The notes below the pieces were generated by a model, which saw only the letters and a program-made list of their open reading frames with translations, was not told the DNA's origin and ran no database searches. From assembly GCA_026874595.1 (NCBI GenBank), contig CM049315.1, forward strand, positions 66,409,916 to 66,473,915: 64,000 nt of DNA, read 5' to 3'. The first letter of the stretch is position 1, and every line of letters starts with the position of its first letter. This document shows, piece by piece, positions 34,389 to 42,100 of this stretch. Source of the DNA: Sipunculus nudus (Eukaryota; Annelida; Sipuncula; Golfingiida; Sipunculidae). The translations under genes and the position numbers were made by a program.

Positions 34389-35751
34389 TTAGCATTTTCT
34401 ATCTTGTCTAACTGCCATTTCTGCTGGGCAGAAAACCAACTTTGCCCAGGGTTTACAAAAACATCCAAGCTTTATTTTGGTAGAAACAATTCATGTATCA
34501 AATTTCACCAAAAAAGTTGAGTGGTTCAAAAGTTATGTTATTCACCAAAAAAAATTATATTCTAGCCGATTTGATCTTGAAGATAATGGTCAAGGTCACC
34601 ATCTTGCAAACATTAATGAATTTTTTGTTTAAACATTTCACATAACAGTTTTCATGACAATATGTTGAGTGGTTCAAAAGTTAAAGGGTTCACAATATAT
34701 TTCATTTTCAGCTGATTTGACCTTGAACATGGTCAACTGGTCACCTGCAGTTTTACATCCTGCTTGAGAACTTGGTTGTAACATGTGTATCAAATTTGAG
34801 GGAAAATATGTAATACTTCAAAAGTCGCATACATGTATGGTAAAAATATCAAAGTTCACAAAACATTTCTGTTTCAGCTTATTTGACCTTGAAGGTAAAG
34901 ATCAAGGTCATACATTTTTCAAAACTCATCCAAGATTTTGGTTAAGAAACATTCAAATTTCAAGAGAAATATTGAGTGGTTCAAAGTCGCGTTCACTAGA
35001 ATTTCTGTGACACAGACGGCGACTACAAACGATGACAGGCACAAAACCTCTTCTTTATATGTTTCCCTCCATGGAAGTTGAGACATAATATTTTGTCTCT
35101 TGAGTTGTTGGATAATTTTTTTTCATTAAGCAACACTGAATTAATGGCTAGATTTTTCTAACCCACAGGAACAACTTATGGGTATGAAAAAAATTATAAT
35201 TGAATTATTATATATATTATTTTTAATCACTAGTTGCTACAAACTTGTACAGCAATTATGTAAATGACTCAAAATAGTCACACATTAGGAATAATAAATC
35301 TAAAAAAAAAACAGAAAAAAAATGTTTTCATTTAAGGCAAAGCAGAAATTTATAATTATGCAATTTTGCTTTTATTTTTATACATGAAAAGAAAAGAAAA
35401 AGAAATTTCTTAATGTTAAAATTGTTTTTAGACAACTTAGATACATATAACCAATGTGCATGTGACTTCCTTCTTAGTTATATAATATTTTTTTATCTAT
35501 ATTTAAAGCTATTTGATTTGCTAGACTCTAGCAATTCATTCAATTTATGGTCCCTGTTAAGTGTTATAAAAATCATGAATATGTAAATATGAAGACATCC
35601 AAGTTAGCAAAGTTGTAATATCAAATCATATTAACCTTGTTGTTGACAGTTTCCTTCTAGAACGCCCATTTGCTGAGAGAGCTCTGCTGGCCCGAGATGT
35701 CACACGAAACCAGCAGTCGAAGCGGTGTAGGCTTTTGCTCATGCGAAACAT
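1389..35751 (-). CDS. ACSF2: ACSF2-like mitochondrial acyl-CoA synthetase, exons 1-3 (5' part of gene)
   Basis: ACSF2 is an AMP-forming acyl-CoA ligase of the ANL superfamily that activates mainly medium-chain fatty acids in mitochondria. Three exons join in consistent phase: exon 1 ends with two bases of a codon, exon 2 supplies the third and ends in phase 0, and exon 3 starts and ends in phase 0. The joined product is about 143 residues: an Arg/Ser-rich N-terminus, then the family N-domain stretches [36 protein letters not shown] and [18 protein letters not shown] followed by [10 protein letters not shown]. The AMP-binding and C-terminal domains (ACSF2 is about 600 residues) are not in the window and must lie to the left of base 1. 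Introns of 24.0 and 9.9 kb are filled with transposons. No frame damage is seen, so it is probably a functional gene. The ACSF2 assignment is from remembered family similarity. Confidence 0.85.
1694..3061 (-). mobile_element. HLE-D1, Helitron-like element with ~185-bp tandem core
   Basis: On the - strand the 5' end is the hairpin TATGCCCCCGGC...GCCGGGGCATA. The 3' end has the inverted motif GCGGGGGCATT, then the hairpin TGTCGTTCCGACA and ATCTAG|TT. The core is about six units of roughly 185 bp (key words AACTCGATCTGTAACTGGTC and AATATCTGCAGGCA). An ACGG-like microsatellite (GACGGAAGGACGG) sits next to the 5' hairpin. Confidence 0.75.
3305..4764 (+). mobile_element. HLE-A1, Helitron-like element with 278-bp tandem core
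   Basis: The 5' end TGTATCCGCC forms a hairpin with GCGGATAC, followed by a CCG-rich tract. Near the 3' end the 5' motif recurs inverted (here degraded to AGGCAGATACA), then the hairpin (G)TAGTGGCTTGTCGACTAC and CCCGTATTCTAG|TT. The core is a 278-bp repeat made of two half-units (about 128 and 150 bp), each centred on GGTGGCGCCACC or a close variant. Confidence 0.8.
4765..6576. repeat. Degraded HLE-B-like 5' end and AT-rich intron
   Basis: From 4771 the sequence TTAGCTTAGCTGAC with partner CTGAGCTA resembles the HLE-B 5' hairpin. It is followed by about 125-150-bp degenerate repeats (GGGCACAAAT, CCAGGGAGGTTC, TAGGTCATAGTGACCTA) to about 5470. Beyond that the DNA is AT-rich with no gene seen; 6040-6130 resembles part of HLE-B6. 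Confidence 0.5.
6577..7751 (-). mobile_element. HLE-A2, Helitron-like element
   Basis: Inverted relative to HLE-A1. On +: CTAGAATACGGGTAGTCGAC, the hairpin GTAGTCGACAAGCGACTAC, and GTATCCGCC (asymmetric TIR) start it. It ends with a CGGCGGC tract and the hairpin GTATCCGC...GGCGGATACA. Contains one full 278-bp core unit plus partial ones. Confidence 0.8.
7983..10450. mobile_element. hAT-type DNA transposon, non-autonomous, 2.47 kb
   Basis: Termini are CAGGGTTGG and CCAACCCTG, flanked by a perfect 8-bp target duplication ATACCATG (7975-7982 and 10451-10458). Both subterminal regions are rich in TTTCTTCC / GGAAGAAA words. No transposase frame is seen; the longest open stretches are short and unlike hAT transposases. 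It sits in intron 2 of the ACSF2-like gene. Confidence 0.85.
10459..11447. repeat. Low-complexity intron: G tracts and (TA)n
   Basis: Poly-G runs at about 10541-10556 and 10686-10701 bracket a (TA)n microsatellite (about 10572-10655). A G/C-tract segment at 11065-11130 ends with CACCGCCTATGG, reminiscent of a DNA transposon end. No gene other than the downstream exon is seen. Confidence 0.5.
11448..11631 (-). CDS. ACSF2: ACSF2-like exon 2
   Basis: One base plus 61 codons. The acceptor is CATTCACTTTCAG with a good pyrimidine tract; the donor is GAG|GTAGAT. Recognisable ACSF2 N-domain sequence: [20 protein letters not shown], then [19 protein letters not shown] and [11 protein letters not shown]. 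Conceptual translation past the donor loses all similarity, which supports the splice site. Confidence 0.88.
11632..12043. other. Intron 1 sequence next to exon 2
   Basis: Holds a possible transposon terminus ACCATATTTATGTATGTATA then AGACGACC (about 11703), similar to the inverted end near 14735-14753. Otherwise nothing recognised. Confidence 0.3.
12044..14668 (-). mobile_element. HLE-B1, Helitron-like element
   Basis: On + it runs from AACAAGGGACC, a decayed form of the palindrome GACCCATGGGTC, and GCTCAGCTG to the (GACG)n microsatellite and CTATAGCTCAG...CTAAGCTAAA. Read on -, the 5' end is the TAGCTCAG/CTGAGCTA hairpin and the 3' end CCCTTG|TT. The interior is AT-rich with two related segments of about 0.45 kb (GTGCCATGGTCAAAGTTGGG). 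No conserved ORF. It contains a 22-bp perfect palindrome centred near 12450. Confidence 0.75.
14669..14980. other. Probable small MITE and unassigned sequence
   Basis: 14677-14753 starts ACCCGTGTATAAGACAGCCC and ends GTCGTCCTGTACACG then AACAAATACGGT, resembling paired inverted ends of a short DNA transposon. The remaining bases show nothing certain. Confidence 0.35.
14981..15560 (-). mobile_element. HLE-B2, 3' part only
   Basis: Begins AACAAGGGATCCATGGGTCA with CAGCTGAAG and follows the same interior as HLE-B6 and HLE-B7 (CCTTGAAGGTAAAAATCTAA). It is lost after a 16-base G run near 15370. The opposite terminus is missing. Confidence 0.6.
16015..17113. other. Foreign 1.1-kb block within HLE-B3
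   Basis: Not found in the other HLE-B copies. It begins with an 80-bp MITE-like piece (CCCGTGGATAATCCGCAC ... GTGCGTATTATACATGGAAA) and contains a hairpin GGATCATT...AATGATCC near 16420-16450. A 69-codon open frame at 16707 is unlike anything known to me. The end near 17113 has no clear terminal repeat. Confidence 0.4.
17771..18807 (-). mobile_element. HLE-E1, Helitron-like element inside HLE-B3
   Basis: On + it starts CTAGAATATCAGCAGAAGCT (hairpin ATCAGC/GCTGAC-type) and CAAAAGCCCTCAGCC. It ends with a (GACG)n tract, TAGCCCATCAGCCTTAGGGC and TGAGGGCAAAA. The core is about 300-bp units with GGTGGCGCCACC and TCAAGGTCACC. The HLE-B text GAAGTGT...AGGTTTTTAA continues on either side. Confidence 0.75.
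19049..20213 (-). mobile_element. HLE-B4, second member of the pair
   Basis: Starts (AA)CAAGGGACCCATGGGTCAC directly after HLE-B3 and ends CAGCTGAGCTAAA at about 20213, where HLE-C2 resumes. Shorter interior than HLE-B3. Confidence 0.75.
20283..20995 (-). pseudogene. L1-like LINE ORF1 fragment
   Basis: The probable start is the ATG at 20932-20930 ([20 protein letters not shown]), with an upstream open extension to 20995. The frame breaks by one base near 20610 and continues with a heptad-rich coiled coil ([20 protein letters not shown]). It then enters an RRM-like start, [20 protein letters not shown], typical of L1-type ORF1 RNA-binding proteins. The C-terminal half is missing; HLE-C sequence flanks both sides. 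About 220 codons remain of an expected 300 or more. Confidence 0.7.
22627..23962 (-). mobile_element. HLE-A4, inserted in HLE-B5
   Basis: CTAGAATACGGGTAGTCGAC at the left, several GGTGGCGCCACC core units, and the GTATCCGC...GGCGGATACA hairpin at the right. Close relative of HLE-A2. It is the innermost layer of three. Confidence 0.8.
25010..25870. repeat. ~150-bp tandem repeats with TGACCTTGACCTTTGACCT
   Basis: Units near 25332, 25448, 25602 and 25749 each carry two to four TGACCT half-sites, some spaced by one base. They also share AGATGGAAGGTTTGGGATGA. Weaker copies start at about 25010. Confidence 0.7.
26977..27646. repeat. Orphan HLE-B interior segment
   Basis: From 27078 (CAGGGCAAACAAAGCCTGAT) to 27646 it matches the interior of HLE-B6 and HLE-B7 but lacks both termini. 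It is cut by LINE sequence at the right. Confidence 0.6.
27647..28839 (+). pseudogene. L1-superfamily LINE ORF2 C-terminal fragment
   Basis: Encodes the region after the RT domain of a LINE polymerase: [13 protein letters not shown], then [20 protein letters not shown] and IKRYL, the conserved post-RT block. The frame shifts near 27970. It resumes with [19 protein letters not shown] and ends in the C-terminal Cys motif [20 protein letters not shown] (CX2C...C), then FWQD. The stop is at 28837-28839. Endonuclease and RT domains are absent (5' truncation). The strand is opposite to the ORF1 fragment at 20.3-21.0 kb; whether both come from one family is unknown. Confidence 0.8.
28840..29027 (+). 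other. LINE 3' UTR
   Basis: AT-rich tail after the ORF2 stop, ending ...TTTTGCAATGAAA, where HLE-B6 begins. No long poly(A). Confidence 0.5.
29028..32670 (-). mobile_element. HLE-B6, 3.6-kb Helitron-like element
   Basis: Starts AACAAGGGACCTATGGGTCA and ends (GACG)n, CTATAGCTCAG...CTGAGCTAAA. To about 30190 it matches HLE-B7. It then has an extra segment (about 30190-30780, with a 16-base G run near 30600) and two related copies of the TGGTCAAAGTTGGGCAAAAT block (30790-31870, 31880-32600). Confidence 0.75.
32671..33120. repeat. Orphan HLE-B interior segment
   Basis: Matches 27300-27640 and 29690-30110 (TACTTGATTCAGATTTCACA; CACAGCAGGGGATCTCCCCC) with a poly-G run at 33049-33065. No termini. 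Confidence 0.55.
33121..33778. mobile_element. Two partial hAT-like ends rich in TACCTAGGTAC
   Basis: Both 33121-33257 and 33690-33778 consist of TACCTAGGTACTTT words and end CCTGGCCCCAACCCTG, a hAT-like right terminus. No matching left terminus or target duplication was found. A separate minisatellite lies between them. Confidence 0.45.
33293..33541. repeat. ~69-bp minisatellite
   Basis: Four units sharing CTTAATGGA, ATCATGTTTGTGAATG and ATGGTG; the second unit is 13 bp shorter. Confidence 0.7.
34322..34390. repeat. (AT)n microsatellite
   Basis: Nearly uninterrupted AT dinucleotides over about 68 bp. Confidence 0.95.
34440..35035. repeat. ~155-bp tandem repeats with AAGGTCA words
   Basis: Units share GAGTGGTTCAAAAGTTA and GATTTGACCTTGAA. 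They carry AAGGTCA/TGACCTT half-sites. The array lies in intron 1 of the ACSF2-like gene and ends at CACAGACGGCGACTAC. Confidence 0.6.
35636..35751 (-). CDS. ACSF2: ACSF2-like exon 1: mitochondrial transit peptide
   Basis: Begins [16 protein letters not shown] and continues rich in Arg and Ser with one acidic residue in 38, as expected of a matrix-targeting peptide. An in-frame TAG lies just upstream of the ATG, supporting this start, and A is at -3. The exon ends ACA AG before GTTAAT, a GT donor with weak +3/+5 positions. The two leftover bases join the first base of exon 2 to make AGT, keeping the frame. The link to exons 2-3 rests on phase, strand and the targeting peptide rather than sequence homology, so it is less certain than the other exons. 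Confidence 0.65.
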
Positions 35752-36137
35752 TTTTGCGATCTAGGCTGGTTCCCTGCCCTCTTATTATCAACTGGTGAGA
35801 GGGTGGTCTGCGAGTCTCGGCAGTGAATGCTATAGATTTCCCGCTACCTCTCATTGGACAAAATTTTTCATAGGTATTTTAGGTAAACGTAAATTGTTAA
35901 ACTAAATACTAATACCTAAATCAATCATTTATTTATTATATGTGAAAACAACATTAAAAGTTTTAATTTCTGGAATAATGAGTTTGTTATTACGCTGACA
36001 ATAAATTTTGACCAATCAGCGCATAGTAATTTCGCGCTAATTTTGCACTCATTCATCCTTTGTGCGCCATATCTTTTGAGAAGCTTGTGAGGAGCAAAAC
36101 GTGTTGAAAGCTCACTAGTCAAAACAACAAATCGAAA
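35752..36137. promoter_or_regulatory. Shared divergent promoter region of ACSF2-like and SUMO genes
   Basis: 386 bp separate the two divergent start codons. A CCAAT box reading toward SUMO is at 36012-36016 in the context CCAATCAGC, about 120 bp before its ATG. A CCAAT box reading toward the ACSF2-like gene is at 35853-35857 (ATTGG on +), about 100 bp before that ATG. No convincing TATA box is seen at a fixed distance. Paired NF-Y-type sites are common in bidirectional promoters. Transcription starts are not known. Confidence 0.6.
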
Positions 36138-36155
36138 ATGTCTGAAGAAAAGAAG
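36138..36155 (+). CDS. SUMO2/3: SUMO exon 1 (coding part)
   Basis: Six codons (MSEEKK) followed by the donor GTGAGC. The ATG has A at -3. The exon lies 386 bp from the divergent ACSF2-like start codon. Confidence 0.9.
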
Positions 36156-39100
36156 GTGAGCTATGTGGAATTAAATGGTTTATATAATTCTGTATCACTT
36201 CTCCGGACCCTTCAGTAAATCTGGTATATCTTTCAGGAACGCATCAGCCCTCGGTGTTCTCTTTTTCCTGGATCACGTTGGTCAGTGGTTGGCCGGTGTT
36301 GGGATACCGGTAATACTAATATTTTTGAATGACTGCACAGTGACCCAGTATTACCATATCATGCATAGTTTAGCACGACTAAAGAATAACTCACGCACTT
36401 CCCTGATGCAAGACACTTGTGAGATCAGAAAAATTCAAAATGTTTTTATATCTGTAATCCGTCCCAAAAACCCTTGTCTGCATATGTTTTCGCGATAATT
36501 ATTTTAAGAATATTCTATATAAATGCCCTTTGGCCTGAAGAAGATGTGCAGATATCCCGCAAATTTTTGTATAGTATTAATATATCATGAAAAAAGTATT
36601 TACCTGCGATGCTTTAGCGTAATTTATGCAGATGGACTGTGGATGGTGTCTTCCCGGTACAGCTGAATAGCATATTCCCCCATGGTACACTATCCATGTC
36701 CATGGCTGAATCAGCCTGAATGTGGTGTTTGTTAGACAACAGTCACATCACAAAGATGCTACAATGATTGATCGCGCATCACCTTCAATTTACTTACATC
36801 AGCAGTTTGCCTGGTTTATGTAATATCAGTTCTTTGGTGATGAAAAATATGTAAACCCTGTAACCTGTTTTGTCAAATTTTGGATTATTTGTTCCCCTAC
36901 GAAATCAAAGCAAGGTAAAGCATTAGTTTTTCCAAAGATGCTACAATAATTGGTCGCGCATCACATTCAGTTTACTGACATCAGCAGTTTGCCTGGTTTG
37001 TTTATGTAATATCAGTTCTCTGGTGATGAAAAATATGTAAACCCTGTAACCTGTTTTATCAAATTTTGGAGTATTTGTCCCATACAAAATCAAAGCAAGG
37101 TAAAGCATTAGTTTTTACGCAGTCAGTGGACAGAATAGCTCCTGCAACCACTGGGCCAGATTTTTTGTATGTCCCACATGTATGAAAAAATATCCTGGTA
37201 AAACATGCTGACGCGGGTCCTGGGACAGACTATATAATAGTATATAGTCTTGGTCCACAGCCCCTGTCCCTGTGATTATCTTTACACAAGACAAACTTGC
37301 CAAACAAATGTGGCACTTGTGGCATAAAGAGGCAAAAGTGTAATTTTTGGTACCTTACCTACTTACAATATAAATATTTTTACTATACGGCCTGGTTAAC
37401 ATGTCTCATATATCCATGGTTCATGGCTTCCCTAATAAGTGGCCATTGTTTATCCTCCTTGGATATAGATATAAAGAAATGTGACTTGACAGTGAAGCTT
37501 GAGCATGTGGAGAATACAAGTCTCCCTGTAAACAGGGTCTGCAGCTCTTTGTTTATTGGTCCCATGACTGTTGGTGCCTCGTTTAGTATGGCATGTCTAT
37601 TATGATGTCATGACTATTTCCTGATATGCCCATTTCACAAATTAGTGGCAAGATGTCGCCAGATGAGTTTGAGGGGTCCCAAGGGGAGATCATCTGTGTC
37701 CAATTGGGAATGTTCATGTGAAACTGAATCTTTGAGTATTTTCATTTTGTGTCATAATTGCATTATTTTATGTTTAGAAACTATGTCATTAGGATTATTT
37801 AATAATAATGAAATGTAATAATCAGTTGTCAGTCCAGTGTTTACACAACTGACTGGTTAGTGAGGACAGCTGGCAATGGTCACTGACTAAGACAAGGATA
37901 AACTATAGTCCCCTTGGTCATACAGCCAGCATTTCACACATCTTATGGGACACTACATTCTCAATAACTGAGAATCCAAAACAGATTTTGACTGTCACAG
38001 ATGCTTAACACCTGAAAGCCCTGCTGATAATTATTCGAGAAGTATAGGTGTTCTGTGGCATAAGTGTTCAGGGGGGTAAAAGCTATCAAAACCATTGAAT
38101 ATTACATTGACAGAGTATATAGGCTAGCAGGGGCAGGCAATTACATTTGCCAGCTCAAGTGAGTCACAGACAGGCACTGACTCAATAACTGTATCCGCCA
38201 AAACGTTTTGTGGATACTATGTTTTTGACCGGGTTCGCTGCCGCCGTATTCGTTTCTGAAGAACTCCTCTGAGACTACTGGACTGATTTTTCCGAAACTT
38301 ACACCAATTATCAGGTCACATGTGAACTGGTGCCTAACCAATTGGCGTTGACCACTGACCTTTACTCTACCCAGCTCCATTTGTGCGTCTGTTTCCACAC
38401 ATAAACCCACATATCTCGGGAACCGTTTGACCGATTAGGAAAAAAAATTGCACAAATGTAGCCCTTGGATAGCTTTGTAACTTACACAAACAATGGTGGT
38501 GCCACCTGCAACCATGTGTGCACAGTGTCCATCTGTTTGTCTGCCTTGGGTTAAAATCACTCATAGCTCTGCAGTGGTTTGACTAATTCACCTGAAATTG
38601 GGCATGTGTATACATCCTGGATAGCTTTCTTGATTTTTTGACAGGTGGCGCCACCTGCATTTAGTTCACGCTGCAGACATCCATGCTTATATCTCCGGAC
38701 TGGTTTGATGTATCTTCCTGAAAATTTGCATGTATATAGATCTCGCGTGGCTCTTTATAATACGCAAAACTGGTGGCGTCACCTAAATTATTATGCATAG
38801 TGTTCATCTGTTTATCTGCCATGGGACAAAATCGCTCATATCTCTGCAGTGATTTGACATATCTGCCTAAAATTTTGCAGGTTCATACATCCTGGACAGC
38901 TTTCTTGATTTTATGACAGGTGGCGCCACCTACATTCTAGTTTGCTGCAGACATCCAAGCTCATATCTTTGGAACCGTTTGAATGATTGGACCAAAATTT
39001 TGCTTGTGTATAGATCTCACATAGCTCTTAATCATACACAAAATTGGTGGTGCCACCTGCCACCATTTTGCACTAGTCCTTCTGTTTGTCTGCTGTGGGA

Positions 39101-42100
39101 TAAAATCACTCATATACATGTAGTGGATAGACTTATCTGCCTAAAATTTTGCATATGTATACAACTTGGACAGCTTTCTGGATTTTGTGGTACGTGGCGC
39201 AACCTACCTACACATTTCGGGCTTTTTTGGCTGCAGACATCCACGCTAATATGCAACACACCTCACTTTTTTTCCCCTTGCCACTCAATCCATGCCTCAC
39301 TTCAACTGTTCCACTCTGATTTTGGCAGATACACAGTCGCTTGTCGACTACCGTTTTCTAGTTTAATATATATCTATAGGTAAACATAGAATCTATGTTT
39401 ACCTATAGATATATATTAAACTAGAAAATCTATGTCATAGATTTAAACCATATCAGCCAAATATGAGCTATTTTCACATATATTTTAGACACCACCTCAT
39501 ACTTACCCAAACTCAGCCTCAAATAGAAGCAAATATATAAATTACACTTTATTTTGTTTAGAAGCAAATATATAAATTACACTTTATAATTAACAAAATA
39601 ATTGATATTCAAACAGTTACATGTGCATGTTCTTAAATTCAAACAAGTTTGTTTTCTGCAATATTATGTAAATCCTTTATAACACATGGTGGAAGCGTTG
39701 CACCTAACATCTTTCTTCCTCGAAAGAATAATAATTTGGCAATTTTGAAAAGATAGGTACAAAACTGTTACATTTTAATTCTTTAAATTACAAAAATTTT
39801 ATAACGGGCACAATGTTAATTTAAACATAGATAAACAGTTATCCATAGGCCTAAATAATGGTGCACAATCCAAGACAGATGTAAGTACAGCATTGTTATA
39901 GTCACTATCATTCTACCAAGAGCCAACATTTATGAGATGTATTTCCGATGTTACTATAACAACATGATGAAAAGTTGCAGACATGTAAGTCACTAAAACG
40001 ATGACAAAGAATGTTTCATCTCATGTTCAAATCATTTAATTAAACCACATTGGTCTCACTGGTATAACAACTAATAATATCTGTTATTTACCTCAAGGCT
40101 CTCTGCTCCCATTTCCGCTCCTCGTCTGGAATTTTTTTACACTCAAAAGTTTCCTGCAGTGATGTAAGAGTAAGACACGAGTCCTTTAATCAGGCTGAGT
40201 CTTTTATTTACTGGGACTTGGACTCGAGGCTTCTGGACTCAGACTTGTATTCAGACTCGGAGGCAAGGACTCGAGAAATCAGGCATGTTTCACTTAAAAT
40301 GTACGTGATAATTTTGAAATTTTTATTTTAAATGGCTTTTTAAGGATATTTGTGTTATACTCTGACTTTGACTGAAGTTCCAAATGACTGACTAGAAGGT
40401 TTACTTGGAGTCAGACCTCTTGGACTCACTATAGTGGCCTGGATCCGGACTCACTATAGTGGCCTGGATCTGGACTCACTATAGTGGCCTGGATCCGGAC
40501 TCACTATAGTGGCCTGGATCCGGACTCACTATAGTGGCCTGGATCCGGACTTGCATTGGACTCAGATGGTGTGGACTCCACTACATCACTGGATTTTAGT
40601 GTGAATTCAGCTAAAATAAAATCTAGACAAAATGCTAAGGAAATGTACCAAGAGGGTAATGGTTCATAGAGAGGACTTCAATTTTGTTGGATCCAGCTAT
40701 GAGTTTTATTTTATTTTCCTAATTTCAGGACGTCAAAGCAGAAGGCAGCACAGAACACATCAACCTGAAAGTCACGGGTCAAGATGGCAGCGTCGTCCAT
40801 TTTAAAATCAAGAGGAATACACCCCTAAGAAAACTTATGTCAGCATACTGTGACAGGACGGTGAGTGGTCATGCATTTAGCCATTAAATGAATACACTTC
40901 TTAATAGGCAAATGTGTTGGACTGATCAGGCCTAGTTGTTACCCAAGTTGTATGGCAAACGGCACTGCTGAAGGGTTCCCACGTCCTGTAAAAAGTCATG
41001 AATTTTGGAATTTTAAGAATCAGTACTTAAATAAATTAATAAATGATTTAGCCAGCTGATAAGTCATCTGAGCTACAGTGATTGTCCTTAGTCCTCATGG
41101 CGGGCCATCCATTAACAGGGCATGTTTGGAAACCGCTGGACCTACCAGTCCAAAAATATACTTTGATGTCCCTAAGTTCTCCTACCCCACCAGAAACTGG
41201 GTCACTGTGATTTTGTTCCTTTGAGAAATTACAGAAAGCCCTCAGTTTTCTCAATTTACAAAACTGTCAGGATTTAATATTTTTCTGTCATATGCAAAAA
41301 AGTCATTAAAACTTAGAAATTTAAAACTGTCATCCATGCTCCTTTCTGTAGGTAAACTAGTTATTTATTCAGTGAAACATGACAATCTTCTGACACGTTG
41401 AAAGTCGAAATCGTGAGGAAGAAAATCACAAATTTGTTTCATGGTATGAAAAAAAAAAAACAACCTAAGCACAGTATTAAAAGTTCCTCAAAAGGCAAAG
41501 GATGTGAATATACTTGTAAAATCAAAATGCAAAATCTAGGAGATATATATATATATATATATTTATGTGGTTAGAAAGGCAACACACACACAGTGGGGAG
41601 ATTAACCAATACTGTTCCCACAGAGTGGGTGTTGGTAGAAAGTTCACAGGTTATCATGTTAAACAATTTGTGGGTTATTTAAAGTGACGCATACTTGTAG
41701 GCTCTGATGCATTTTCAAAAAGGGATAAAAATGTTTGTTTCCTCATTCAGATTTCCCTGTGATTTAAGATTTGACCAGTCCATTCACTCTGACATCTCAG
41801 CTGACTCTTTCTTGTCAGGTTGCGGAGCTTTCCTTAATATTCTTTTAAACATTCTTTGCTGACCACCCATTAAGCCTTCAGGCGGCTCACCATGGGTAGG
41901 GCCATCCTTGAGAAATCTCACTAGTTACAATTGATTACATTTTAAATTGTATTTGCAATCGGTTGGATTTTATGTAAGAGTAGAGTTGTTGTTATTGTTA
42001 TCAGGTTCACTGAAAAAAAAAGTAATCTTTTCATTGAAGAATACTGTGATTACTTTTCATTTTGTTTCAAAGTAATTGTTTCTTTATATATAAAACTTAA

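Noticed and set aside
40422-40555. GACTCACTATAG in the minisatellite matches part of the phage T7 promoter.
   Set aside because: Only 12 bases match, the upstream TAATAC part is missing and there is no vector sequence around it. It is a chance match in a genomic repeat.
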